The notes: generated by a model not told the origin, from the letters alone. DNA of 64,000 nt from Micromussa lordhowensis (GCA_964020085.1 OZ026597.1:19729021-19793020); one strand, 5' to 3'. Counted from the first letter of the stretch, positions 27,801 to 33,844 are shown. Made by a program: numbers and translations.

Positions 27801-30800
27801 GTAAAGGGGATCTCTTGCGATGGAGAATTGCTCTCGAATCTACTTCATTATCGTTGGCACTCTAAAGGTGAGAAATTTATCTCTGCAATAATCTCATGTT
27901 TCAAGCTGTCGTATTTAGCGTTTTTTTAAGGGACGCTATGTTCTTATATGGCTAACGTGTTTGTTTATTTGTCTTTGTTCTTCAGCTCGTGACCAAATCA
28001 TTGAACATGGAAAAGTAAAGATTCGTGAATTACACTCAAACAGTCTGTAAGTTGCATTTTTGTGAGTGTTTTTGCATTTTCAGCTCATCGTAGATCTGAA
28101 AATGCGGAGGCATTAACGTTTTTCTCCAGACTTGGACTTTTCATGCCTGATGGCAAAACAAAGTGCTGTAACAGGCTGCATTTTTAGATCAATCAGTCAT
28201 TTTCGTGTAACGATAATTGCAAAGGAGGCAAGTGACGTGTTTATGGGACGTTTAAAAGGGCGGTCCTTCTGAAACATCTTGAGTAAAATCCTTGGACCAT
28301 GGTATAGTAAAAGAAAACCAACAGCACATTAAACTCTGGTATGACGCTCAACTTAAACCGGCCGGTGTGCATTAAGATCATACTCCATGTTTAAGTGTGA
28401 TGCTGGGATGATGCTGAGAGACATGCCACACTTGCCTACACGAACCCCCTGCCCCCCTCCTTGATAAAATAGCGTCTTGTCTACGCCGCGCCGAAATAAA
28501 AATCTGTGGAACGTGTTCAAATTTAACTTGGCGTCGACTTTTAACCAGTATTCAGATGCTTGATTCTCTTTTTTCTTGAAGATTGATTTGCTATGATTTT
28601 GTGTCAAGTTCAACATTGGAAGATTTTCTCTGCGAGAAAGGAACTGTTCTTAACTTCGATGCAGTGTGTGCTATAGCCTGTGACGTCATCAGCGGTATAG
28701 AACGACTACAGGATCTTGGGATACTCCATAACAACATTACAACAAGCAACATTCTGATTGGTCAATGCCCACGAGTGAGTAAAATGAGTGCATAAGAGCA
28801 ATTTTGTTTTCTCTTCCCTTTTTTATAGTTCCTCGAGAGAAACGCGAAGAAGTGGTCGCGTGGAAAAGTTTCCTTTTGCTTTTGCAATGAGTAATTTACG
28901 TCTACAGGAGCTCATTTGTGTGTGAGACTAAATTATTCTTTTATAGTTTAGTAACTTTGAGTTACTGATTAATGTAGAGTTCTGGTTCAGGGTTTCATCC
29001 TCTGATACCGTATTCCAAGAACATACTTACCAGCCTTTAGACCTTACTGTGCGACCTATCAAAATACATTAAGATTAACAGATGTGCTTATAACACAACA
29101 TTCACCTTGAAACTGTCTTCGCGAAAGCGTTACGTCATATATAGTCATGGAAATCTTCCCATGGAAAAACAAACGAACTTGTTATCTCCTTGTTAATGTG
29201 CAGTAAAAAAAAATGAGTAAAAAGAAACTTAGGAAACGCACTCTTGAAGAAACTGAGAGATCTGGTTTATCAGTTTGCTTTTCCATTACTAGTAAGTAAG
29301 TTAAAGACCTATGTAAAGAGGGTTGACACTAAATAGCCAAAGCTAATAAACTTGTGGTCCTCCAAAATACCTATATTACAATTTCTATGGTACTAAAAAT
29401 GAAATTAAATAAGATGTTTATTATAAGATGTTAATAAGATGTTTATTATATGACAAACAAGAACAATTTGATTCGTTTGATATAACTGGTTTGTACTAAC
29501 TGACACGTGGCTTGCGAACAGCTATAAGCTGAACAAACTTCTGCCAAAGTTTGCTCGTCCTCTATAAGATGTTAATAAGATGTTTATTATATGACAAACA
29601 AGAACAATTTGATTCGTTTGATATAACTGGTTTGTACTAACTGACACGTGGCTTGCGAACAGCTATAAGCTGAACAAACTTCTGCCAAAGTTTGCTCGTC
29701 CTCTTTACTTTTTTTTTCTCATCAGGCTTTTTGGCACTTCCGTAAATAAATGTTGTTACTAGAAAATAGTCAACGTTTTTGCCTTTCAGTTTGCAACTTT
29801 TTCACCGCAACTTTTTTACCGGTCTAGATGGGAAAATCTAGACCGTTTCCAATATCGATTCCAGCCAATCAAATTCGCGAATTCGGTAGTTCCCAGTCCT
29901 TGTGAGACACAGCCATATAATAATATACAATAATAATACAAGATATAACTATAATATCCGAAATCTAAACGTATTGTTATTAATATTCAAAACAAGATTA
30001 AATAATGAAATGATTAAGAGCCTGCTGTTGACTCTGTGACTTACATCCATCTAACTGGCTTCTCTGAAGCTATCTTTTAATCTGGTACGTAATTCGTTAT
30101 CGCTTTTTTTTTAGCTTCCCCCTATAAGAGCTGTCTTGGGTGGTTTTTCTCGCGCGTCCAAGATGAACGAAGCTGGGTCTTTTACAAACTGGGCAGCTGA
30201 TGAACAGAGTAACTGTGGAAACGATATTGAACAATTTGGACAGTTGTTAGCTACCTTACTAGGACATTGTCATGGCTCTAGTGAATATATCAAGGTAAAG
30301 ATTGCTGTTTGTATCATTTTCATGATCTTTCTTTCTTGTTTTACGTCCTAAAGCAATGACTTCAGTTAGGGCTAGAGATATTTCAGTTGTTTTACCAAGA
30401 GATTTTTAACCTATTCTACACAACTAATGTAGGAGTTAACTAAATGGGTACAGGAACCTTTTATAAGTGTAGATGCCGATGAAGACAGCAGACCTGCTCT
30501 GTAAATAATAAGGGGTTTCTGTATCAAACAATAAAACCGCCAACAGAAGTGTGTTACTAGCAGTGAACACCGTCGTAGCTTCCTTGCCCCTTTTACAGTA
30601 TTTCTCTGGCCTCACAGCCTAAGGGACCTTTCGTTTTTTTTTTACGAGGTGGGGGTGGCTGGTGAGATTTTTTGAACCGTCATTAAAAAGTTGTATTGCG
30701 CTCGCCAGTCCGTCGAAGTAAATTTTTCCCATGCCACCCCCCCCCCCCCCCTCCCCCCAATGAGATGGTAAATAGCCAACGAGGCCCGTAGGGTCTCGTT

Positions 30801-32083
30801 ACGTTGGCTATTTACCATCTCATTTCCAACAAGCGCGAATGGAATAACCAATCTCATATCCAACAAGCGCGAATGGAATAATTGTTTTATTAAATTCTCA
30901 ACCTTCGGTTTTGCTAAATTTATTAAAGTCGAAGAAACGACCGAAACTTGGCTACTCAGGAAAAATTAAATGCTGAGCAACATTTCCCGCATTCATTTCC
31001 ATATAAGGTCAAACGCAGGTATAATGGCTGGTAACCGAGATCTAGTGAACCAATCAGAAAGCTAGAATTGCATTATCCGAGGTTGAAAATTTAATAAAGG
31101 TAAATGTTTTGGTTCCTGTACAGTAAGACGTCTATCTTTTTGGCAATGTATTACAATTCATATTACAGTTGCATCTGTCACTTTTCACTGTATACTATAA
31201 AGTCATCAAAAAAGAAATGTGCCAGCTCGCTCTGATTTCGTTGACGAAGAGCTTGAAGATGATTAACAGGGAGAATCAATGTTTTAACAGTAACTTTATT
31301 TCTTCAAGATAGTTTACAGGCCTTAGCAACTTCCAGGTAGCTTTGGCTATTCTAGTTGAGCAACTACTATATAAACTATATTGTATTTGATAAGCTTAAA
31401 GGGAGAAACGAGAAAAAAAGATTCAAAAATGCAAAAATACAGAGATGAGAATAAAGAAACGTTTTTTGTAGTCTGTAGCCGTGGAAACGTTATCAAAAGC
31501 AGAAGGAACGCCATTAATAGATTTAAAAACTTTATTTTTTTGTTTCTGTGGGGATATATTTTTTAACAATAGTTAACAATCATTCACAGAAGTGGGGGTG
31601 AATAGTACTTGGCTAGTCACCTCCGAGCTAGCCAATCAGCGTGCGCAAAAAGTACTATTCACTTGTGTGGTGTATACTAATAAAACATATCCCATCTTAA
31701 AGTATTACTAAAATATTTTACGTGCACCCCCCCCCCCCTTCCCTTTTTTCTTTTTTTTTTTTTATGGTCCCCCTTTTAAGGCCGTTTTTTGGTGATTCCC
31801 CCAAATCCCACCAGCCCCCTCCCCCTACCTCGTAAAAAATTAACAGTCCCTACTATTGTTTATTTTTAGTAGTACAAGGAAAGGACACTACGAAAAGAGA
31901 TACGTAAAATATAAGTTTCCCTTGTTCATAGGTGTCTAATTTTACGTTGTTTTTATCTAGCTACATGAAATTATGAACCTGTGTTTCGAAGAGAAACTGG
32001 AGAACAGACCGACGCCATCTTACATCCGGGAGCTGCTGGAAGAAGTGTGGCTCTGCGTGGGAGTCTGGGATACCTGTCTATGA
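211..32083 (+). CDS. Mosaic LRR-type GPCR with C-terminal pseudokinase (5' end outside window)
   Basis: This is a single 40-exon coding path. Exons: 211-386, 560-632, 705-818, 1220-1476, 1823-1931, 2722-2943, 3846-3959, 4273-4353, 4602-4739, 5169-5419, 5987-6086, 6701-6796, 7833-8107, 8821-8938, 9055-9386, 9859-9997, 10565-10744, 12203-12437, 12837-12988, 15165-15392, 15824-16086, 18024-18126, 19540-19884, 20554-20592, 20858-20975, eight LRR exons, 24557-25608, 27330-27541, 27696-27867, 27986-28046, 28582-28774, 30115-30294, 31961-32083. The frame is unbroken through every junction and gives 2,275 residues. The first exon enters in phase 1, so at least one upstream exon with the signal peptide is missing. 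Inferred role: a plasma-membrane receptor with an adhesive ectodomain. The LRR plus 7TM part resembles relaxin receptors and snail GRL101; the ligand is unknown. Alternative: two adjacent genes, with the split after 25608. Confidence 0.8.
705..1931 (+). CDS. Gene 1 exons 3-5: MAM domain 1
   Basis: Exons 705-818, 1220-1476 and 1823-1931 encode window residues about 83-243. The opening ECYFKSGYCGWTSL matches the usual MAM start (C-x-F-x-x-G-x-C-G-W), and the end IDDVIITTENC matches the usual IDDI-x-x-x-x-C end. MAM domains are extracellular adhesion or dimerisation modules of about 160 residues, and this one has the usual length. The intron phases are 1-1, 1-0 and 0-1, a pattern repeated in the other MAM domains of this gene, which points to duplication of one ancestral module. 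Confidence 0.85.
853..1080 (+). repeat. tRNA-derived SINE-like repeat
   Basis: The start (GAGATGGCCTAATGGTC) resembles a Pol III A box, and a B-box-like GGTTCC follows about 40 bases later. The tail contains CTGTGATGGACAAGCAACC, a type of tail I associate with cnidarian SINE-like repeats. It lies in the intron between the first two MAM 1 exons. The borders are approximate and no target-site duplication was identified. Confidence 0.55.
1932..2721. other. Intron 5 of gene 1, no recognised feature
   Basis: This 790-bp intron separates MAM 1 from the LDLa exon. I see no long open frame, RNA gene or clear inverted repeat. Confidence 0.4.
2722..4353 (+). CDS. Gene 1 exons 6-8: LDL-receptor class A repeats
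   Basis: Exon 2722-2943 encodes two LDLa modules in tandem. The first reads CNNGECVKKNLLCDGDFACK then DGSDEDNC; the second ends SSGDDEKNC. Both keep the six cysteines and the acidic Ca2+-binding Asp/Glu cluster. Exon 3846-3959 encodes a third, degenerate module (QCVDGSCISWSNTC, then RDGTNTPSVC) in which the SDE cluster is lost. Exon 4273-4353 is a short Cys-containing linker. All borders are phase 1, allowing module shuffling. LDLa modules also occur in relaxin receptors (one copy) and GRL101 (many), where they are needed for ligand-driven activation or lipoprotein-like binding. Confidence 0.85.
3170..3600. repeat. Dispersed repeat with TGACGTTTCGACAACC core
   Basis: This stretch inside the intron between LDLa exons contains GTGACTGACGTTTCGACAACC, a motif I associate with a common cnidarian dispersed repeat. 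The words TGTGATAATA and TATAGTGTGA recur at both ends. The antisense open frame of 98 codons over it (VVETSVTNNSS and so on) comes from the repeat, not from a gene. Confidence 0.45.
4602..6086 (+). CDS. Gene 1 exons 9-11: MAM domain 2
   Basis: Exons 4602-4739, 5169-5419 and 5987-6086 encode window residues about 383-545. The opening GHCNFQSGLCGL is a typical MAM start. The middle carries VCVQFWYHMHGSDIGNLNIY, the family's hallmark C-x-F-x-Y-H-M-x-G run, and the end has AVDDLTVLDGIC. Intron phases are again 1-1, 1-0 and 0-1. It is a complete domain. This middle exon is the template for judging the interrupted fourth MAM. Confidence 0.9.
5448..5873. mobile_element. TIR element interrupted by a second MITE
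   Basis: About 45 bases near the left end (AACACGGAGCGAGCCTATAA and flanks) recur as the reverse complement near the right end (TTATAGGCTCGCTCCGTGTT). Between them sits another short element, so this is a MITE inside a MITE. It lies in the intron inside MAM domain 2. The outer borders are approximate. Confidence 0.55.
5568..5729. mobile_element. Inner MITE with CAGTGGCGGATC termini
   Basis: The left end CAGTGGCGGATC and right end GATCCGCCACTG are perfect inverted repeats, enclosing 162 bp that include two long C runs. CAGTGG termini are typical of hAT-type MITEs. The flanking TATGA and TATCA are only a weak match for a target duplication. Confidence 0.6.
6087..6700. other. Intron 11 of gene 1, nothing recognised
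   Basis: Between MAM domains 2 and 3. I see no supported gene, RNA or clear repeat here. Confidence 0.4.
6701..8938 (+). CDS. Gene 1 exons 12-14: MAM domain 3
   Basis: Exons 6701-6796, 7833-8107 and 8821-8938 encode window residues about 546-708. The start DCYFEESMCDWKADDEW and the end AIDDVSFSKEPC-like segment are typical. The third exon contains an exact 15-bp tandem duplication (8869-8883 and 8884-8898) that repeats IDDVS in the protein, right at the conserved end of the domain. The donor is ambiguous between 8938 and 8944; both keep phase 1 and differ by two residues. Confidence 0.85.
7483..7775 (-). repeat. tRNA-related SINE-like repeat, antisense
   Basis: The segment has GGGCTCGAACCCGGACC, the reverse complement of a Pol III B box, near its right end and a CGAGCCAAGTGG...GGCCGGAGCTTATCCCGG-like segment on its left. 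The left segment recurs at 23371-23431, and the middle (AAAGCGTCTTACCCAAGAACACA) recurs near 50800. Three copies in one window make a dispersed family. It lies in the intron inside MAM 3. Confidence 0.6.
8421..8615. repeat. Near-perfect palindromic MITE
   Basis: The left arm starts TTGGTTTTATCAACTGGGTT and the right arm ends with its reverse complement. The centre has GACGAAGGGCTAACG and its inverse around TTTCGAGCGTTAG. The RNA would fold into a long hairpin. Intronic, immediately before the third exon of MAM 3. Confidence 0.75.
9055..9997 (+). CDS. Gene 1 exons 15-16: F5/8 type C (discoidin) domain
   Basis: Exons 9055-9386 and 9859-9997 encode window residues about 709-865. The sequence begins ACQEALGMENGAILDGQITA, followed by WLQIDL, VTGVATQG and YKLQYSSDG. 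It ends RARYIRFRPVAWYGAISMRV then ELYGC. These are the family's landmarks (C...GME.G.I.D..I.AS, W.QIDL, R..R..P..W). F5/8C domains bind lipids, glycans or collagen from outside the cell. It is complete, about 150 residues, and bounded by phase-1 introns. Confidence 0.93.
9720..9795 (+). repeat. tRNA-like SINE head
   Basis: TAGTGGCATAGCGTCCGATC followed by GGTTCCAATCCCGTCGG resembles A and B boxes of a tRNA-derived SINE. It lies in the intron within the F5/8C domain. The 3' limit is unclear. Confidence 0.4.
10027..10265. repeat. Fold-back repeats in intron 16
   Basis: Two neighbouring palindromes are visible. AAACAATAAGATTATGAGCTC is inverted around 10027-10122. CTACGCCACTCACTATC and GATAGTGAGTAGCGTAG pair at about 10209-10256. 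Probably parts of one MITE. Confidence 0.5.
10565..10744 (+). CDS. Gene 1 exon 17: N-terminal third of MAM domain 4 with acidic tail
   Basis: This phase 1-1 exon encodes about 60 residues beginning GPCDISVDWCGWKSVLGW, which fits the first strand of a MAM domain (C-x...C-G-W). It then runs into an Asp-rich segment (ADDRDHDDKDENDKGDPNDS). In the other MAM domains the exon of this type is followed directly by the exon with the C-x-F-x-Y run. Here three pentraxin-like exons intervene. The acidic stretch may bind Ca2+ or act as a linker; this is inference. Confidence 0.65.
11286..11477. repeat. Palindromic MITE
   Basis: The arms AAATAAACCCCTT...GCTGGTATGTCGGCTGATAA and their reverse complement enclose GAGAGATTGTCC/GGACAATCTCTC. 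The arms are about 70 bp and strongly similar. Intronic. Confidence 0.65.
11587..11652. repeat. Short inverted repeat
   Basis: GAAACTACATTAGC and GCTAATGTAGTTTC are exact inverses separated by about 40 bases. Confidence 0.5.
12203..15392 (+). CDS. Gene 1 exons 18-20: pentraxin/LamG-like domain
   Basis: Exons 12203-12437, 12837-12988 and 15165-15392 encode window residues about 926-1130. Landmarks are FTLCFWLKT (the F-T-x-C-x-W-x-x strand), NTWHHVCVLW with VEVFKDGERKYVSTG (the W-H-H-V-C...DG motif), and a C-terminal LTGFNLWSYAMTPAEILRM then CGTEAGDVKAW. These fit pentraxins and concanavalin-like LamG folds. The three exons total 615 bp and are phase 1 at both outer ends, so they form a removable cassette. 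The last donor is GC (AAAAG|GCAAGT) instead of GT. The domain sits inside MAM domain 4. Confidence 0.82.
13263..13495. mobile_element. TTAA-ended MITE
   Basis: TTAAAGGGGCTACGTCACGG on the left pairs with CCGTGACGCAGCTCCTTTAA on the right, two mismatches in 20. TTAA at both ends suggests a TTAA-targeting transposon family (piggyBac or Kolobok type). A diverged relative lies near 20096-20300. Confidence 0.5.
13909..13981 (-). tRNA. tRNA-Thr(GGU)-like sequence, copy A (probably SINE or pseudogene)
   Basis: The cloverleaf has standard spacing: acceptor GGCTTCA/TGAAGCC, D stem GCTC/GAGC, T stem ACGGG/CCCGT around TTCGAAT, 72 bases plus discriminator C. The anticodon would be GGU (Thr). However position 33 is C rather than the near-universal U, and the anticodon stem has an A-C mismatch, so normal decoding is doubtful. 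The intact A and B boxes and a downstream T run mean Pol III transcription remains possible. Confidence 0.55.
14158..14230 (-). tRNA. tRNA-Thr(GGU)-like sequence, copy B
   Basis: I see no difference from copy A, and it sits in a direct repeat of the same unit. The same U33-to-C change and anticodon-stem mismatch apply. A T6 Pol III terminator follows the 3' end on its own strand. Confidence 0.55.
14330..14402 (+). tRNA. tRNA-Thr(GGU)-like sequence, copy C (inverted)
   Basis: Same sequence as copies A and B but on the + strand, followed within a few bases by TTTTTT. Together with copy B it makes an inverted repeat with about 200-bp arms, so a transcript across both would fold on itself. Confidence 0.55.
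14836..14970. repeat. Palindromic MITE
   Basis: TGATCACAGATGACGTC...GTGGTAAGAAC on the left matches GTTCTTACCAC...CTTCTGTGATCA on the right as an inverted repeat. Intronic. Confidence 0.55.
15590..15690. repeat. (ATTC)n microsatellite
   Basis: About 20 copies of a CATT/ATTC tetranucleotide, slightly degenerate at both ends, in intron 20. Confidence 0.9.
15824..18126 (+). CDS. Gene 1 exons 21-22: C-terminal two thirds of MAM domain 4
   Basis: Exon 15824-16086 (phase 1-0) reads KCLRFRYMLRGPGKKRMTIF, the MAM C-x-F-x-Y-x-x-x-G run, and TGKNWVYGQVSL. Exon 18024-18126 (phase 0-1) reads VSIKGEAEDNLIALTGLYID, the usual MAM end, finishing EGKHC. In length and phase they match MAM 2 exons 10 and 11. 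The first third of this domain is on exon 17, before the pentraxin cassette. The intron between these two exons holds the large minisatellite. Confidence 0.75.
16179..17540. repeat. Minisatellite, about 94-bp unit, about 15 copies
   Basis: The unit runs from TTATTGTCTCCTCCCTCC to CCTCCCGATCCA. Most copies are 93-94 bp, some are about 79 bp because they lack the TCTGTCTCTTCC part, and one has a small insertion. Variant copies recur in a fixed order (CGCATC variant, then CAATCCCCTTCCCCTCGC variant, then short variant), so there is a higher-order repeat. The unit has no stop codon in any forward frame and 94 is one more than a multiple of three. Three long overlapping open frames (455-525 codons) therefore arise, all artefacts. 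Confidence 0.93.
17844..18008. mobile_element. Near-perfect palindromic MITE abutting a splice acceptor
   Basis: The first 62 bases (ATAGACCCTTTGCATAAATG and onward) recur almost exactly as the inverted right arm ending CATTTATGCAAAGGGTCTAT. TA borders suggest a TA-targeting family. The right end lies only 15 bases before exon 22, so only CTTCAATTTACAG-type sequence separates it from the exon. Confidence 0.75.
18704..19290. mobile_element. pogo/Tigger-like non-autonomous element with TA duplication
   Basis: The left end CAGTAGAACCCCGGTAATTC matches the inverted right end GAGTTACAGGGATTCTACTG. TA dinucleotides flank both ends. CAGTAGAACC-type termini and TA duplication are known for pogo/Tigger MITEs. 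A relative lies at 62766-63237. No transposase frame is seen. Confidence 0.7.
19540..20592 (+). CDS. Gene 1 exons 23-24: CUB domain and linker
   Basis: Exon 19540-19884 encodes a complete CUB domain of about 115 residues: SGYFFSPSFPGYYLGDIYC, then W-H-V-I-V-P-S-G-Y, LEFQEFRL, CENCFLQIFDG, GRFCGY and the C-terminal GFKAFYRSV. The order S-G-x-x-x-S-P-x-F-P-x-x-Y is diagnostic. The small exon 20554-20592 adds 13 residues with one Cys as a linker to the LRR cap. CUB domains mediate extracellular protein contacts, often Ca2+ dependent. Both borders are phase 1. Confidence 0.9.
19885..20553. other. Intron 23 of gene 1
   Basis: No gene seen. Sequence around 20096-20300 resembles a degraded copy of the TTAA-ended MITE at 13263-13495 (shared ACACGGATTAC and AGGCTAAA/AAGCTAAA segments). 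Confidence 0.35.
20858..20975 (+). CDS. Gene 1 exon 25: LRR N-terminal cap
   Basis: The exon begins CPSSCKCEELYEGPDKTILV and goes on to LVTVPSKLPSHTG. This is the Cys-flanked LRRNT pattern (C-P-x-x-C-x-C...C/V...L-x-x-V-P-x-x-L-P). It changes the intron phase from 1 to 2, which sets up the phase-2 LRR exons that follow. Confidence 0.85.
21183..24262 (+). CDS. Gene 1 exons 26-33: eight leucine-rich repeats, one per 72-bp exon
   Basis: Exons 21183-21254, 21667-21738, 21961-22032, 22416-22487, 22607-22678, 22955-23026, 23240-23311 and 24191-24262 are each exactly 72 bp and phase 2 at both ends. Each encodes one 24-residue repeat of the typical form L-x-L-x-x-N-x-L-x-x-L-P-x-G-x-F-x-x-L, for example YLQENKLTTLPSGLFGALAK. 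The first two are the most degenerate. Eight repeats form a short curved solenoid as in LGR-type receptors (relaxin receptors have about ten). Any exon could be skipped without changing frame. Confidence 0.93.
23371..23431. repeat. Fragment of the SINE-like family at 7483-7775
   Basis: CGAGCCAAGTGG...GGCCGGAGCTTATCCCGGTTTC is shared with 7489-7530. Only one end is present. Confidence 0.5.
23975..24135. repeat. Dispersed repeat fragment (GTCCCCTACTCTTTTCGAACAG segment)
   Basis: The words ACTACGTCCCCTACTC, TTTTACGTCCCACAG and GACGGGGCCTACGG resemble a high-copy repeat that I associate with coral genomes. I see no second copy in this window, so this rests on memory only. Confidence 0.35.
24557..25608 (+). 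CDS. Gene 1 exon 34: hinge and seven-helix GPCR domain (LGR/relaxin-receptor type)
   Basis: This single 1,052-bp exon encodes window residues about 1612-1962. The hinge (FILCCYAKKSIVGVECESP and FSSCDDLMKN) matches the LRR C-cap and hinge of relaxin-type receptors. TM1 has LGILAFLGNLLVIIWRA, TM2 TNLAAADLLMGVYLL. After TM3 the DRY box reads MDRL. TM4 is CIGVWMFGVVISVIPI, TM6 MTDFCCWMPIIIINI and TM7 ends in NPILY. It is class A, LGR group, closest in style to relaxin receptors and GRL101, and would couple to G proteins. The exon ends in phase 1. If the next intron is retained, a stop follows within three codons (25614-25616), giving a receptor without the kinase-like tail. Confidence 0.95.
25617..27100. 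other. First part of the 1.7-kb intron between the GPCR and pseudokinase exons
   Basis: Contains a (CCCT)n tract at about 25685-25713. No convincing exon, transcription start or poly(A) signal was found that would split the locus into two genes. The antisense open frame of 134 codons at 26203-26607 has no recognisable domain. Confidence 0.4.
27101..27266. mobile_element. Palindromic MITE with TAGACCATTT termini
   Basis: The left arm (TAGACCATTTCCGATATATT...CCGAGGCTTGGGGGAATA) is repeated inverted on the right (TATTCCCCCAAGCCTCGG... GCAAATGGTCTA). TA lies at both edges. It ends 63 bases before the first pseudokinase exon. The TAGACC ends resemble those of the element at 17844-18008. Confidence 0.7.
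27330..32083 (+). CDS. Gene 1 exons 35-40: cytoplasmic pseudokinase domain and stop
   Basis: Six exons encode window residues about 1963-2275. After a linker (exon 35), kinase landmarks appear in order: a weak Gly loop (GKRSTGYAVAW), the VAIK-like strand MVLLKYF with the Lys codon at 27750-27752, helix C (WLAEVDAVKGI), a hinge ICYDFVSSSTLEDFL, helix E, the catalytic loop GILHNNITTSNIL, the DFG position as GGFSRASK, helix F NDIEQFGQLLATLL, and ENRPTPSYIRELL for helix I. HRD is replaced by HNN and DFG by GFS, so catalytic and metal-binding Asp are both lost while the Lys and loop Asn stay. It should be catalytically dead, acting as scaffold or allosteric switch (inference). The stop is TGA at 32081-32083. 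The fold looks tyrosine-kinase-like. Confidence 0.82.
28775..29422. other. Start of intron 38 of gene 1, nothing recognised
   Basis: AT-rich intron sequence before the 141-bp tandem duplication. I see no gene. Confidence 0.35.
29423..29704. repeat. Two exact tandem copies of a 141-bp unit
   Basis: Copy 1 is 29423-29563 and copy 2 is 29564-29704. Both start ATAAGATGTTAATAAGATG and end TTTGCTCGTCCTCT. I found no difference between them by eye, so the duplication is very recent or an assembly artefact. Confidence 0.9.
30759..31110. repeat. Fold-back repeat family (AGCCAACGAGG core), copy 1
   Basis: ATGAGATGGTAAATAGCCAACG is followed by its inverse. Next come two copies of CCAACAAGCGCGAATGGAAT, then a region ending TTGCATTATCC. 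The same parts, in the same order, occur at 47265-47540, so this is a dispersed element. It is intronic. Confidence 0.6.
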
Positions 32084-32088
32084 ATAAA
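32083..32088 (+). promoter_or_regulatory. Candidate poly(A) signal AATAAA overlapping the gene 1 stop codon
   Basis: The last base of the TGA stop is the first base of AATAAA. If used, the 3' UTR would be only some 15-30 bases. A second AATAAA is at 32640-32645 and may be the real signal. Confidence 0.35.
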
Positions 32089-33540
32089 GCTTGTTTCAGT
32101 GTCTCATTGGACGCCAGGGAAAGATTAGGGAAAGATAGGGTAGATTTTTTTATTTCCTTTCACCGGTGCAAAATGTTAATATTGTTGTTTTTCTAACTCC
32201 ATTTTAATACTCGGCAATCGGCTGGTTTTTCGGGAGTTTACGTGTTATGAAGCTAAAGTACATCGTAATAAGTTGTACTTGGAAGCATTTTAAAAACTAA
32301 CTCTCAAACAAGAGAAAGACAACGCTAAACTTATTTTACGAGATCAGGCAAAACTAACCAATAAGCCCTGGTGAGGAGTTTGAGATATTTAGTGTTATCT
32401 ATCTATATATGCATGAGATATAAACTGTTTGTTTAATTTCCGTTTTTACTGTTGTAAACAGAGCGTATTTTATTTACAAAATAATGTAAAGTTCCGAGGT
32501 GTAATCAATTTACGATTTTGAAGATATGTGTTATTTCAAGCTTCCTTGCTTGAATGGGCCACTTTGGCCTTCACGATGCAGTCTTAACCTTTAGCCTTTT
32601 GGTAAATGTCATGAGTTTTGCCTTGTAAGTAGAGGATTCAATAAATTTGACACAAAAACGTCCATTTAGTGGTGATAGTTTTGACGATAAGTCCATAATG
32701 AACAAGCCACTGTACGAGTTTTCTCCAGTCCTCTTCGCGAAACGGACTGACCGCGTCAAATTAAAGAAACCTAGAAACTAGGTAAGAGTTCGGGCGCCCT
32801 TTCTTCAAGTATGGCTGTTGTCGATCCTAGTATATCCTGTTTCTTTTGTTATTATTTTGGTAAAATATCGTGTTTCTTGTTTTCTTGTTATTGGTCCTCA
32901 GAAAATAGCGTGGATTAAATGTGTACATTTGCATATAGCATCGTCTGGCCTGTTTCCGAAGCAAGAGAAAAACGGAGATGGAAGAGGTTTCAATTGACTT
33001 TTCCCGATCGAAAGATCTAGTACAAAGGCTTATTATCGAAAGGCAAAAATTCTCTTTCGAAATACGATACAACCTCCAAGGTAAGAGATTCAGGTAATCA
33101 CAAAGCCGCAAGTAAGCCCATAAACTCGTGTTTAGGGGGGAAGGGCAACTAAAATTTAAAGGTTAAAATTATTTTCAGGATTTTCTTAACATAAGGGTTC
33201 CAAATAAGAGATCATATTCTCTCTTCAGTTTATCCTAGTTCAATTTCGTGAGAAATCGTCCACGCTTCTCGCGAGGAAAGAGACAGGACGAAATACACGC
33301 AACGAGAGATGCGGACATCTGTTTTCTCTTAAACCTTTGTAAACTCTGGCAATTATGCTTCTAAACGCGATTTTATTTATGTTAATTTGAGCTCTTAAAC
33401 TGCTCTTGTTTTTGAATTCCTCCTAAGTGAAACTAGGTTTGGTTAGTGCCATGCCGGATTTCGAATTGTACTTAATGATGCACTTTTTAAAACAGAAAGA
33501 ATATTGAAAACTACTGCTTGTCGTGGTACATCCTCGGAGA

Positions 33541-33844
33541 CCCAGGGGCTGCTAGTTGGGACGATGCGATATTTTCGGGCGAGCGATATTTTTAAACGAA
33601 AGTTTACTTCATGAGCGGAAAAGCCCCTGAGCACTTATTCCTACCTAACCACTTCGGATTCCGTTCCACTGATTGGCCAGAAAAATATTTTTCTGAGCAA
33701 TCAGCGGGACGGAATCCGAACTCTTCTGGAACTGGGTCGGTAAGAATAAGTGCCCAGGAGCTCTTTCGCTCTTGAAGTAAACTTTCGCCGGAAAATAGCG
33801 CTCGCTCGAAAATATCGCATCGTACCGACCAACAGCCACTGGGT
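33541..33844. repeat. 300-bp palindromic MITE
   Basis: The arm CAGGGGCTGCTAGTTGGGACGATGCGATATTTTCG is matched inversely by CGAAAATATCGCATCGTACCGACCAACAGCCACTG. The inner parts CACTTATTC...GGATTCCGT also pair. The centre is near 33690. Confidence 0.65.
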
